Positions 1 through 6,055 of a stretch of 9,961 nucleotides of DNA are shown here, piece by piece. Origin of the DNA: an uncultured Brevundimonas sp. (GTDB lineage Bacteria > Pseudomonadota > Alphaproteobacteria > Caulobacterales > Caulobacteraceae); assembly GCA_946885435.1 (NCBI GenBank), contig CAMPGL010000076.1:1-9961 (forward strand), read 5' to 3'. A program made the translations under genes and the position numbers. Below the pieces are notes generated by a model. The model did not search any database. It saw nothing but the letters and a program-made list of their open reading frames with translations, and was not told where the DNA came from. Numbering within the stretch: the first letter of the stretch is position 1; every line of letters begins with the position of its first letter.

Positions 1-54
1 GGGACGGACGTGGATCAGCCGCGCAACCTCGCCAAGTCGGTCACGGTCGAGTAG
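1..54 (+). CDS. C-terminal end of an unidentified protein (partial)
   Basis: An open frame enters from the left edge and ends at TAG 52-54. The visible residues are GTDVDQPRNLAKSVTVE. Sixteen of the 17 sense codons end in G or C, which is typical of real genes in this high-GC genome and is the main support. The stop lies 14 bases from the stop of the convergent lipoprotein gene. The tail is too short for me to assign a family, so no function is proposed. Confidence 0.6.
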   Translation, partial: GTDVDQPRNLAKSVTVE

Positions 55-68
55 GCGCGCTCAACCGC

Positions 69-455
69 TTAAGATCGGGCCGGATGCTCCGGTTCGGTCG
101 GGCGCTGGACATCGCCCTCGAGGTTCGCCCCGCCCTGGCCTTCGGTCACCGGGTCGTAGGCTTGACCATCGGTCGAGGTCGTTCCGCCCGACGACGTCGA
201 GGACGAACCGCCTTGCATGCCGCCGGACGCCGACGCGTCGGAGCCGGCGTCCCCGGCTGACGCCGCGCCGCCGCTCGAGCCGCCGTAGCCGCCGTCCGCG
301 TCCGAGCCGCCCGAGGCTCCGCCCTCGGCCGAGGCGTCCATGCCGGCTTCGGCCGCCGCATCATCGGCGGCCATGTCCTCGTCGGTGGTGTTGTTGCAGG
401 CGCCCAGCGCCAGCAGGCCGGCCGTGGCGGCAGCCGCGATCAGAAGTCTCTTCAT
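69..455 (-). CDS. Small Gly/Ser/Ala-rich lipoprotein
   Basis: This 128-residue protein has a lipoprotein signal: a basic start (MKRLL), a hydrophobic stretch to about residue 16, and lipobox L17-G18-A19-C20, so Cys20 should be lipidated. The mature part (about residues 21-95) is low complexity, dominated by Gly, Ser, Ala, Asp and later Thr, and is probably disordered. The last 30 residues are less repetitive and rich in Pro and Glu. The ATG at 453-455 has an AGGAGA Shine-Dalgarno sequence at 463-468, 7 bases upstream. It follows another lipoprotein gene by 72 bases on the same strand and may be co-transcribed with it. Asn21 and Asn22 after the Cys, rather than Asp, give no sign of inner-membrane retention, so an outer-membrane location is inferred. 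I recognise no family. Confidence 0.75.
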   Translation of the reverse strand: MKRLLIAAAATAGLLALGACNNTTDEDMAADDAAAEAGMDASAEGGASGGSDADGGYGGSSGGAASAGDAGSDASASGGMQGGSSSTSSGGTTSTDGQAYDPVTEGQGGANLEGDVQRPTEPEHPARS

Positions 456-485
456 TACGGGGTCTCCTCTCTCCCGATCACAGAA

Positions 486-497
486 CCGCGATCGCGG
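486..497. repeat. 12-bp perfect palindrome between the lipoprotein genes
   Basis: CCGCGATCGCGG is its own reverse complement and lies in the 72-base gap between the two lipoprotein genes, about 30 bases upstream of the 69-455 start. It could be an operator or part of a hairpin in the shared transcript. There is no T-run, so it is not a clear terminator. Chance occurrence in GC-rich DNA is possible. Confidence 0.3.
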
Positions 498-527
498 ACA
501 GAGGTTCCGCCCGGCTTCGGCGCGCCG

Positions 528-788
528 TCAGGTCTCCGGCAGGGTCGGAGGCGTCGATCGTGTCGGGTTGTCGGGGTCGGCCGGCATCGGCGGGTCCTCC
601 ATCACCGAGTCGTCCTCGGGCAGAACGCCTTCGGGCACCGGCTCCTCCTCGGGGAAGCTCTCCGGCGGGGGCGGAGCTTCGCGGGCGGCCTCGGCCGTCT
701 CGGGGTCCGTGTCCGTCGTCGCCGGCTGGCAGGCCGCCAGCGCGAGCGCGCCCGCGAGCAGGGTCAGGACGATCAGGCTCTGGCGCAT
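528..788 (-). CDS. Small acidic, proline-rich lipoprotein
   Basis: An 86-residue protein with a clear lipoprotein signal: MRQSL, a hydrophobic core to about residue 16, and lipobox L17-A18-A19-C20. The mature 66 residues are rich in Pro, Glu and Asp, lack hydrophobic blocks, and are probably disordered. The stop is TGA at 528-530 and the ATG is at 786-788, with GGGAG at 796-800 as Shine-Dalgarno sequence, 7 bases upstream. It is the first gene of a probable two-lipoprotein transcript reading left and is divergent from galU across about 107 bases. The longer minus-strand frame over 478-843 is a shadow, because it lacks a signal sequence and this one has both a lipobox and a ribosome site. No family is recognised; the role is unknown. 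Confidence 0.75.
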   Translation of the reverse strand: MRQSLIVLTLLAGALALAACQPATTDTDPETAEAAREAPPPPESFPEEEPVPEGVLPEDDSVMEDPPMPADPDNPTRSTPPTLPET

Positions 789-804
789 GGCGCATCTCCC
801 AAGC

Positions 805-845
805 TTCGCAAGGCGAACCGTTCGCCGCCTTGGTGGTTCCCAAGG
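805..845. repeat. Overlapping inverted repeats in the lipoprotein/galU divergent promoter
   Basis: TTCGC (805-809), GCGAA (813-817) and TTCGC (821-825) can pair in two mutually exclusive ways. The second pairing extends to GGCGAA/TTCGCC (812-817 with 821-826, 3-base loop). Immediately after comes CCTTGG/CCAAGG (828-833 with 840-845, 6-base loop). The block lies about 50 bases before the galU start and 20 bases before the lipoprotein start, so it may be operator DNA or leader RNA structure. No function is shown. Confidence 0.35.
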
Positions 846-895
846 TCGCGCTGAGGTCCTATCACCCCGGCGCAGCCAGAGGGATCAGTATCCGC

Positions 896-1762
896 ATGAC
901 CGCCGTCCGCAAAGCCGTCCTTCCCGTCGCCGGCCTGGGCACCCGGGTGCTTCCCGGCACCAAGACGACGCCCAAAGAACTGCTGAACGTCGTCGACCGG
1001 CCGATCCTGTCCTACATCGTGGAAGAGGCCCGCGAGGCCGGCATCGAGCACATCGTCTTCGTCACCGGGCGCTCCAAGGGTGCGATCGAGGACTACTTCG
1101 ACCACCAGGTCGAGCTGGAGGCCCAGCTTCAGGCCAAGGGCAAGCTGGACATCCTCGAGGCGGTCAAGCGCGACCTGCCCAGGGCCGGCGAGATGAGCTT
1201 CACCCGCCAGATGCAACCGCTCGGCCTCGGCCACGCCGTCTGGTGCGCGCGCGACATCGTCGGAAACGAGCCGTTCGCCGTGCTGCTGCCCGACGTGATC
1301 GTGGACGCCCAACCGGGCGCGCTCAGCCAGATGATGCGCACCTATGACCTCGTCGGCGGCAACGTCATCGGCGTCGAGGCCGTTCCGGAGGACCAGACGC
1401 ACAAGTACGGCGTCGTCGATCCGGAGCGCCGCGAGGGCCGCCTGATCGCCATGAAGGGCATGGTCGAGAAGCCGCCGCAGGGCACGGCGCCCTCCAACAT
1501 GTCCATCGCCGGCCGCTACATCCTGCAGCCCGAGATCTTCGGCCTGCTGTCTGACCAGGAGGAGGGCGCCGGCGGCGAGATCCAGCTCACCGACGCCATG
1601 GCGCGGCTGATGAAGACCCAGCGCTTCACGGCTTACGAATACGAGGGCGTCACCCACGACTGCGGTGACAAGATCGGCCTGCTGAAGGCCAATGTCGCCC
1701 TGGCGCTGAAGCGCCCCGACCTGGCCGACGCGGCGCGTTCGGCCCTGACCGGCCTGATCTGA
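896..1762 (+). CDS. galU: UTP--glucose-1-phosphate uridylyltransferase (GalU)
   Basis: Cytosolic enzyme making UDP-glucose from UTP and glucose 1-phosphate, the sugar donor for lipopolysaccharide, exopolysaccharide and other glycans. The 288-residue length matches bacterial GalU. The nucleotidyltransferase signature is at residues 12-30 (AGLGTRVLPGTKTTPKELL), giving the G-x-G-T-R loop and the catalytic-region Lys27. LLPDVIVD follows in the metal-binding strand, then VEKP, AGRYIL, GGEIQLTDA and the C-terminal CGDK. The frame is open far upstream, but homology begins at MTAVRKAVLPVAGLGTR, so ATG 896-898 is chosen; AGAGGGA at 878-884 is a plausible though distant (11-base) ribosome site. coaBC starts 4 bases after the stop, so the two are probably co-transcribed. 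Confidence 0.95.
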   Translation: MTAVRKAVLPVAGLGTRVLPGTKTTPKELLNVVDRPILSYIVEEAREAGIEHIVFVTGRSKGAIEDYFDHQVELEAQLQAKGKLDILEAVKRDLPRAGEMSFTRQMQPLGLGHAVWCARDIVGNEPFAVLLPDVIVDAQPGALSQMMRTYDLVGGNVIGVEAVPEDQTHKYGVVDPERREGRLIAMKGMVEKPPQGTAPSNMSIAGRYILQPEIFGLLSDQEEGAGGEIQLTDAMARLMKTQRFTAYEYEGVTHDCGDKIGLLKANVALALKRPDLADAARSALTGLI

Positions 1763-1766
1763 GCCG

Positions 1767-2954
1767 ATGGCCCGCGTCCTCCTCATCGTCGGCGGGGGCG
1801 TGGCGGCCTACAAGTCGCTGGAGCTGGTGCGCCTGCTCCGCAAGGACGGGGTGGAGGTCCGGGCCATCCTGACGAGGGGCGGGGCGCAGTTCGTCACCCC
1901 GCTCTCGCTGGCGGCCCTTACCGAAAACCCGGTTCACGACGATCTCTTCTCGCTGACGGCCGAGACCGAGATGGGCCACATCGCCCTGTCGCGCTGGGCG
2001 GACCTGATCGTGGTCGCCCCGGCCACCGCCGACCTGATGGCCAAGGCGGCCGCCGGTCTGGCCGACGACCTGGCCTCGACGACCCTGCTCGCCACCGACA
2101 CGCCGGTGCTGATGGCGCCGGCCATGAACGTGCGGATGTGGGATCACGCCGCGACCCGCCGGAACCGCGACCAACTCGCGGCTGACGGGATCGCCTTTGT
2201 CGGCCCGGACGAAGGCGACATGGCCTGCGGTGAGTACGGACCCGGCCGCCTAGCTGAGCCTCCGGCGATCCTGGAAGCCATTCGCGACCGCCTCAATGGC
2301 GGCGCCGCTGGGGATCTCGCCGGTGTGAAGGCGCTGGTCACTGCCGGTCCGACCGTCGAGCCGCTCGACCCCGTCCGCTTTCTGTCCAACCGCTCCAGCG
2401 GCAAGCAGGGCTACGCCATCGCCGACAGCCTCGCCCGCCGCGGAGCCGCCGTGACCCTGGTCAGCGGCCCGACTTCGATCAGGCCGCCGCAAGGCGTGCG
2501 TCTGGTCCGCGTCGAAACCGCCGAGGAGATGCTCACCGCCTGCCAGGCCGCCCTTCCGGTGGACGTGGCCGTGATGACCGCCGCCGTCGCAGACTGGCGT
2601 CCCGCCGAGCCCTCACCCGAGAAGCTCAAGGACAAGGCGGAGCGAACCTCGATCCCGCTCCAGGCCACGCCTGATATCCTGGCGGCGCTCGCCCGGTCGT
2701 CGCAGCGCCCGCGCCTGCTGATCGGCTTCGCCGCCGAGACCACCGGCCTGGAAGCCAACGCCCGCGACAAGCTTGCCCGCAAGGGTTGCGACTGGATCGT
2801 CGCCAACGACGTCGGTGGCACGGGCGTGATGGGCGGGGATCACAACACCGTCTCCATCCTGGACGCCGGCGGTCTCGAAGCCCTGCCCAAGATGTCCAAG
2901 ACCGAGGTGGCCGACCGCCTGGCCGAGCGGATCGCCAGGGCGCTCAGGCCCTAA
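1767..2954 (+). CDS. coaBC: Bifunctional phosphopantothenoylcysteine decarboxylase / phosphopantothenate--cysteine ligase (CoaBC, Dfp)
   Basis: Catalyses two consecutive steps of coenzyme A synthesis: ligation of cysteine to 4'-phosphopantothenate, then FMN-dependent decarboxylation to 4'-phosphopantetheine. The N-terminal CoaC flavoprotein domain (about residues 1-180) shows GGGVAAYKS (9-17), catalytic His71 in MGHIALSRWAD, the PAMN motif with Asn121, and the CGEYGPGR lid with Cys154. The CoaB domain follows, with VTAGPTxE, the SNRSSGKQG nucleotide loop and EKLKDK carrying the expected lysine. At 395 residues it is full length. ATG 1767 lies 4 bases after the galU stop with no good Shine-Dalgarno sequence, which suggests translational coupling. 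Its TAA interlocks with the stop of the convergent pantothenate-kinase-like gene, which serves the same pathway. Confidence 0.95.
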   Translation: MARVLLIVGGGVAAYKSLELVRLLRKDGVEVRAILTRGGAQFVTPLSLAALTENPVHDDLFSLTAETEMGHIALSRWADLIVVAPATADLMAKAAAGLADDLASTTLLATDTPVLMAPAMNVRMWDHAATRRNRDQLAADGIAFVGPDEGDMACGEYGPGRLAEPPAILEAIRDRLNGGAAGDLAGVKALVTAGPTVEPLDPVRFLSNRSSGKQGYAIADSLARRGAAVTLVSGPTSIRPPQGVRLVRVETAEEMLTACQAALPVDVAVMTAAVADWRPAEPSPEKLKDKAERTSIPLQATPDILAALARSSQRPRLLIGFAAETTGLEANARDKLARKGCDWIVANDVGGTGVMGGDHNTVSILDAGGLEALPKMSKTEVADRLAERIARALRP

Positions 2955-3646
2955 TCCCCCTCCCTGCGGGAGAGGGAAATCTGATGATCCACCCCCTTCT
3001 CCAGAACCAGGTCCGCGCGCGCGCGGGTCGGGGCCACGTGATCGCGCAGGTTGGGAACGTTGATCCGCGCCCAGATGTCGGCGGCCAGCGCGTTCGGGTC
3101 GCCGCCGACCGCGCGCAGGCGGTCGGCCAGGCGCGGGGCGTGCTGTCGGCCCAGGGCCAGGAAGCGCTCGGTGTACCAGGCCATCAGCTGCGCCTCGCCG
3201 GCCTCGACGTAGAGGCCGAGGTCCAGCGGCTCCACGCGGGCGTCCAGCGCGACAAGCCCTTCGAGGATCAGCACCTCAGGCCGGTCGAACGTCCGGGTTC
3301 CATCCACGTCATAGGTCTCGTGGGAATAGGTCGGGACGCTCAGGCGCGAGTCACCCGCCCGCAGGGTTCGCATGAGAGCGGAAAGGGCCAGCCAGTCGTA
3401 GGTGTCCGGGAAACCCTTGCGGTCCATCAGACCCCGCTCGGCCAATTCGGCGTTGGCCAGCAGGAAGCCGTCGGTCCCCACAACCTCGACCGTCAGGCCC
3501 CGGGCGCGCAGCGTCTCGGCCAGTTCGGCCGCGATCCGGCTCTTGCCCGAGGCCACGCCGCCCGCGATCCCCACGACAAAGGCGCGGCCTGACACGCCCA
3601 CGCGGCGCGTCTCGATCTCGGCAGCGATGACGTCGGTCCAGTCCAC
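2951..3646 (-). CDS. Compact type I pantothenate kinase-like protein (CoaA-like)
   Basis: Predicted P-loop kinase, likely phosphorylating pantothenate (first step of CoA synthesis). Walker A is GGVASGKS (29-36). Like E. coli CoaA, it has TDGFL with Asp59 as likely catalytic base, RGLMDRKGFPDTYD (71-84), VPTYSHETYDV with Tyr107 and His109, the ILEGL strand, a WYTERF helix, and near the C-terminus INVPNLRDHVAPTRARAD. At 231 residues it is far shorter than the roughly 310-320 usual for CoaA: the region before the P-loop is only 28 residues. The start is GTG at 3644-3646, 6 bases after the rcdA stop; the GAGG across that stop can act as ribosome site, so it should be translationally coupled to rcdA. 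The last few residues (LSRREGD) are encoded within a hairpin-forming repeat. A related PRK-family kinase with another substrate is possible. Confidence 0.8.
   Translation of the reverse strand: MDWTDVIAAEIETRRVGVSGRAFVVGIAGGVASGKSRIAAELAETLRARGLTVEVVGTDGFLLANAELAERGLMDRKGFPDTYDWLALSALMRTLRAGDSRLSVPTYSHETYDVDGTRTFDRPEVLILEGLVALDARVEPLDLGLYVEAGEAQLMAWYTERFLALGRQHAPRLADRLRAVGGDPNALAADIWARINVPNLRDHVAPTRARADLVLEKGVDHQISLSRREGD
2956..2976. repeat. Hairpin-forming sequence at the coaBC/kinase convergence
   Basis: CTCCC (2960-2964) pairs with GGGAG (2968-2972) over a TGC loop, and the stem continues with CCC (2957-2959) against GGG (2974-2976) past a bulged A. It lies 5 bases beyond the coaBC stop on the plus strand and inside the 3' codons of the kinase on the minus strand. 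No T-run follows on either strand, so a classic intrinsic terminator is not shown. It resembles the C-rich/G-rich palindromes dispersed between genes in many alphaproteobacteria; that comparison is from memory and not checked. Confidence 0.4.
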
Positions 3647-3652
3647 GGCGCC

Positions 3653-4183
3653 TCAGGCGCCGAAGGCGGCCTTCAGCCGGTCGAGCTGGTTCTGCACCGG
3701 ATTGGTCGGCTCCTCTTCCGGAGCCTCCAGGAACATGCGGCGGTCCAGATAGATGACCCGCTCCATGAGCTTCTCGGTCCGGACCATCAGCTCGATCAGA
3801 TACATCGGCAGGTCCGGGTGGGTCGGCTCGCCCGACGGGGGCCTCAGCGACAGGCGGTAGCGTGGATCGCAGGCCGCGACCGGCTCCATGTCGCCCTCGC
3901 GCACCGCACGCTGGACCAGCAGCCACGACGCGATCTGCATCAGGCGCGTGGTCAGGCCCATGCTCTCCGAGGCGTAGGCGAGCGCCGCGGCGCGCGACAG
4001 CAGCTTGGCCTCCCTGCGACCCTCGCCGTCCAGATAGGCCGCGGTCTCCTCGACCAGCTCCATGCCTTCGGAGAAGGTGCGGGCGAACAGCTCGGACCGG
4101 GCGAAATCACGCACCTGGCCCGCGCGGGCCTCGGACACGCCGGTCAGGGAAATCGGAGCGCCGGACGCTGCGAACTGGGACAT
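3653..4183 (-). CDS. rcdA: RcdA, ClpXP protease adaptor, DUF1465 family
   Basis: DUF1465 family protein. In Caulobacter crescentus RcdA is a small helical adaptor that, with CpdR (and PopA for CtrA), delivers cell-cycle substrates to the ClpXP protease at the cell pole. Family signatures are LVEETAAYLDGEGR (43-56) and RAAALAYASESMGLTTRLMQ (64-83), followed by ASWLLVQRAV. A helical middle (about 120-150) and a polar, Glu/Pro-rich C-terminal tail follow. ATG 4181-4183 is chosen because GGAG (4189-4192) sits 5 bases upstream; an in-frame GTG at 4199-4201 has no ribosome site. The result is 176 residues, close to the known protein. It stands between a DUF1192 gene and the pantothenate-kinase-like gene, all on one strand. 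I see no full TTAA-N7-TTAA CtrA box upstream. Confidence 0.9.
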   Translation of the reverse strand: MSQFAASGAPISLTGVSEARAGQVRDFARSELFARTFSEGMELVEETAAYLDGEGRREAKLLSRAAALAYASESMGLTTRLMQIASWLLVQRAVREGDMEPVAACDPRYRLSLRPPSGEPTHPDLPMYLIELMVRTEKLMERVIYLDRRMFLEAPEEEPTNPVQNQLDRLKAAFGA

Positions 4184-4268
4184 GGGGGCTCCGTCTGTCA
4201 CGCGCGCCGGATAAGCAGGCGCAACCCGGCGACTGCAACGCCCATGCCACGCTCTTGGGACGTTTCCG

Positions 4269-4481
4269 TCAAGCCCCGTCGCCGAGACGGAAGAAGGCGT
4301 CCGCCGCGGACTTCTTCTGGCGCTTGGCGTGAACGGCGGCTTCTGTGCGGACGATCTCTCCCCGAAGGGCCTCGGCGCGGGCCTCGAGATCCTCGACCGA
4401 ATAGTTGTCGAGGTCCTCGCGCAGCAGGTCCCGAAGGGTCTGGTCCTGGCCGCGGCGCGGTTCGAGGTCTTCGATCGTCAT
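4269..4481 (-). CDS. DUF1192 family small coiled-coil protein
   Basis: A 70-residue protein matching the DUF1192 pattern: a charged N-terminus, then DLDNYSVEDLEARAEALRGE, where a short acidic segment leads into a heptad-like helix, ending in KRQKKSAADAFF. The family is widespread in alphaproteobacteria and often lies next to DUF1465 (RcdA) and a quinone oxidoreductase, as here. Its molecular role is not known to me. ATG 4479-4481 has GGGAG at 4488-4492, 6 bases upstream. rcdA follows 85 bases downstream on the same strand, so both could share a transcript, although rcdA may also have its own promoter in that gap. Confidence 0.88.
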   Translation of the reverse strand: MTIEDLEPRRGQDQTLRDLLREDLDNYSVEDLEARAEALRGEIVRTEAAVHAKRQKKSAADAFFRLGDGA

Positions 4482-4495
4482 GGCGCTCTCCCAAT

Positions 4496-4511
4496 CCGGT
4501 CCCCGAACCGG
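4496..4511. promoter_or_regulatory. Inverted repeat in the DUF1192/quinone oxidoreductase divergent region
   Basis: CCGGT (4496-4500) and ACCGG (4507-4511) form a perfect inverted repeat with a 6-base spacer, in the roughly 76-90 base region from which the DUF1192 gene and the oxidoreductase gene diverge. GCTATGGA (4511-4518) matches only the first half of the Caulobacter housekeeping -10 pattern. The site may be an operator. The evidence is position and symmetry only. Confidence 0.25.
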
Positions 4512-4572
4512 CTATGGAACCCCCGCACGCCCGCGAACGCAAGCCCGGAGCCGACCGTTGAACCATTCGGCC

Positions 4573-5541
4573 ATGCGCGCCGTCATTGTCGAAGACGGCG
4601 GCGGTGACGCCCAAGGCCTCAAGCTCGGCGAGGCCCCGCGGCCGACGCCCGGCCCAGGCGAGATCCTGATCCGTGTGCGCGCCGCCGGCGTGAACCGGCC
4701 CGACATCCTCCAGCGGCGCGGTCTCTATCCGCCGCCGCCGGGCGCGTCCGAGATCCTCGGACTGGAGGTCGCCGGCGAGGTGGCCGAGGTCGGGGAGGGA
4801 GCCGCGCGCTGGTCGGCCGGCGACCGGGTCTGCGCCCTGCTGCCCGGCGGAGGCTATGCGGAATACGCTGTCGTGGACGCCCGCCACGCCCTGCCTGTGC
4901 CGGAACGGCTCGACTTTCGCCAGGCGGCGGCCCTGCCCGAGACGATCTTCACCGTGTGGGCGAATGTGTTCGAGATCGGGGCGCTCAAGCCGGGCGAGAC
5001 CCTGGCGGTCCACGGCGCGACCTCCGGGATCGGGGTGACGGCGATCCAGATGGCCAGGGCTCAGGGAGCCCGTGTCGTCGCCACCTCGAGGGGCGCGGCC
5101 AAGGCGGAGCAGGCGCTGGAGCTCGGCGCGGACATCGCGCTGGACGCGACCGGCCCGGATTTCGCCGCGCGCCTCGCCGACGCGGCGCCGGACGTCATCC
5201 TGGACATGGTCGGGGCCGACTACCTCGCGGCCAATGTCGCCGCTCTGAAGTTCGGTGGGCGGCTGGTGATCATCGCCTATCAGTCGGGCCCGCGCGCCGA
5301 GCTCGACCTGGCGCGGGTCATGCGCAACCGCCTGACCATCACCGGCTCGACCCTGCGCAACCGGCCCGCTGACGAGAAAGCCCGCCTGGCCGCGGCCGTC
5401 GAGGCCACGGTCTGGCCCTGGATCGCCGATGGCCGCTTCGCCCCGGTCATCGAGGCCGCCCTGCCGCTCGCCGAGGCCGCCGAGGCCCACCGCCGGCTCG
5501 AGGCCGGCGGCCACCTCGGCAAGATCGTGCTCGAGCCCTAG
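4573..5541 (+). CDS. NAD(P)H quinone oxidoreductase, PIG3 type, zinc-less MDR family
   Basis: Cytosolic medium-chain reductase predicted to reduce quinones with NADPH. The GroES-like N-terminal domain contains AAGVNRPDILQRRGLYPPPP (38-57) and GLEVAGEV, both typical of the PIG3 (TIGR02824) subfamily. The Rossmann segment is LAVHGATSGIGVTAIQ (144-159), and no zinc-binding Cys/His cluster is visible. From this ATG it is 322 residues, a normal length. Start choice is uncertain: in-frame TTG 4558-4560 has GGAG at 4547-4550 with an ideal 7-base spacer, whereas ATG 4573 has no ribosome site but begins at MRAV like the family; the TTG form would add five residues. It diverges from DUF1192-rcdA, and its stop interlocks with that of the DUF1428 gene. 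Confidence 0.92.
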   Translation: MRAVIVEDGGGDAQGLKLGEAPRPTPGPGEILIRVRAAGVNRPDILQRRGLYPPPPGASEILGLEVAGEVAEVGEGAARWSAGDRVCALLPGGGYAEYAVVDARHALPVPERLDFRQAAALPETIFTVWANVFEIGALKPGETLAVHGATSGIGVTAIQMARAQGARVVATSRGAAKAEQALELGADIALDATGPDFAARLADAAPDVILDMVGADYLAANVAALKFGGRLVIIAYQSGPRAELDLARVMRNRLTITGSTLRNRPADEKARLAAAVEATVWPWIADGRFAPVIEAALPLAEAAEAHRRLEAGGHLGKIVLEP

Positions 5542-5885
5542 GCTTGGACGAAGGCCTTGAAGCCGCCCCAGATCATGCGCTTGCCGTCGAAGGGCATGTC
5601 CTCGGGGTTCATCTTCATGTCCTCCATGACCTTGGCCATGACCTCGTCGCGGTGGGCGCGGTCGCGGTAGGTGGCGAAGGAAAAGATCACCACCTCGTCG
5701 TCCTTGGCCTGCACGGCGCGCGGGAACGAGGTGAGCTCGCCATAGGGAACGTCATCGGCCAGGGCTTCGACGTAGGAGAGGGCCCCGTGTTTCATCCAGC
5801 AATCGCGGCCTTCCTCGGCCATCTTCTTGTAGTCGTCCAGCCGATCCTTCGGCACGGCGAGCACGTAACCATCAACATAGGACAT
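5538..5885 (-). CDS. DUF1428 family protein (YbaA-like)
   Basis: A 115-residue protein with the DUF1428 layout: SYVDGYVLAVPKDRLDDYKK at the start, CWMKHGALSYVEAL, a VIFSFATYRDRAHRDEV segment, and the end MPFDGKRMIWGGFKAF. The family adopts a dimeric ferredoxin-like alpha/beta barrel fold, as in E. coli YbaA. No catalytic role is established to my knowledge. ATG 5883-5885 has AGGAG at 5894-5898, 8 bases upstream. Its TAG (5538-5540 read on the minus strand) lies within CTAG, which also holds the oxidoreductase TAG (5539-5541), so the two convergent genes overlap by 4 bases. It is divergent from trcR across a 196-base gap. Confidence 0.92.
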   Translation of the reverse strand: MSYVDGYVLAVPKDRLDDYKKMAEEGRDCWMKHGALSYVEALADDVPYGELTSFPRAVQAKDDEVVIFSFATYRDRAHRDEVMAKVMEDMKMNPEDMPFDGKRMIWGGFKAFVQA

Positions 5886-5962
5886 CGCGGAAACTCCTGA
5901 CGGGTTGCTGTCGGCGGGACGACGAATGCACGGCCGCGCATCCTACAGCGATGCGATGCTGT

Positions 5963-5985
5963 CCGTTCCCTTTTTCGCGGAACGG
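5963..5985. repeat. 7-bp inverted repeat upstream of trcR
   Basis: CCGTTCC (5963-5969) and GGAACGG (5979-5985) are perfect reverse complements around a T-rich 9-base spacer. It lies about 100 bases before trcR and 80 bases before the DUF1428 start, in a divergent region, so it may be an operator or lie in the promoter. The TATAGG at 5990-5995 just after it is a possible -10 element for trcR, but no convincing -35 at proper spacing is seen. Confidence 0.35.
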
Positions 5986-6004
5986 CCCTATAGGTTTATC
6001 GATC

Positions 6005-6055
6005 GCGCCCGGCCGAAAGGCCGGGCGCCGCCGTTTCCGGGACCCCGCAAGGGTC
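6005..6055 (+). promoter_or_regulatory. Structured leader before trcR: GAAA-loop hairpin plus a second hairpin
   Basis: The bases 6005-6014 and 6019-6028 pair perfectly over 10 G/C pairs, closing a GAAA tetraloop (6015-6018). Thirteen bases later GACCC (6041-6045) pairs with GGGTC (6051-6055) over a CGCAA loop. The trcR ATG follows 26 bases after that and has no clear Shine-Dalgarno sequence. There is no T-run after the strong stem, so a simple terminator is unlikely. I know no named riboswitch of this form. A structured 5' UTR or a small RNA is possible. Confidence 0.45.

Noticed and set aside
340..1347. Long plus-strand open frame over the first lipoprotein and galU
   Set aside because: Its product is Arg/Ser/Ala-rich without any domain, and it overlaps the antisense of two lipoproteins and another frame of galU. 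It is a GC-rich shadow.
773..1786. Long minus-strand open frame opposite galU
   Set aside because: It mirrors galU codons on the opposite strand and shows no family motif. galU is unmistakable.
2786..3592. Plus-strand open frame opposite the pantothenate-kinase-like gene
   Set aside because: Its product has a shadow-like Gly/Arg/Gln composition, while the minus-strand frame has full kinase motifs.
4184..4201. GTG 4199-4201 as the start of rcdA
   Set aside because: No ribosome site precedes it, while ATG 4181-4183 has GGAG five bases upstream and gives the expected protein length.
4198..5514. 438-residue minus-strand open frame opposite the oxidoreductase
   Set aside because: It covers the antisense of a clear reductase and runs through the DUF1192 gene in another frame. 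No domain is visible.
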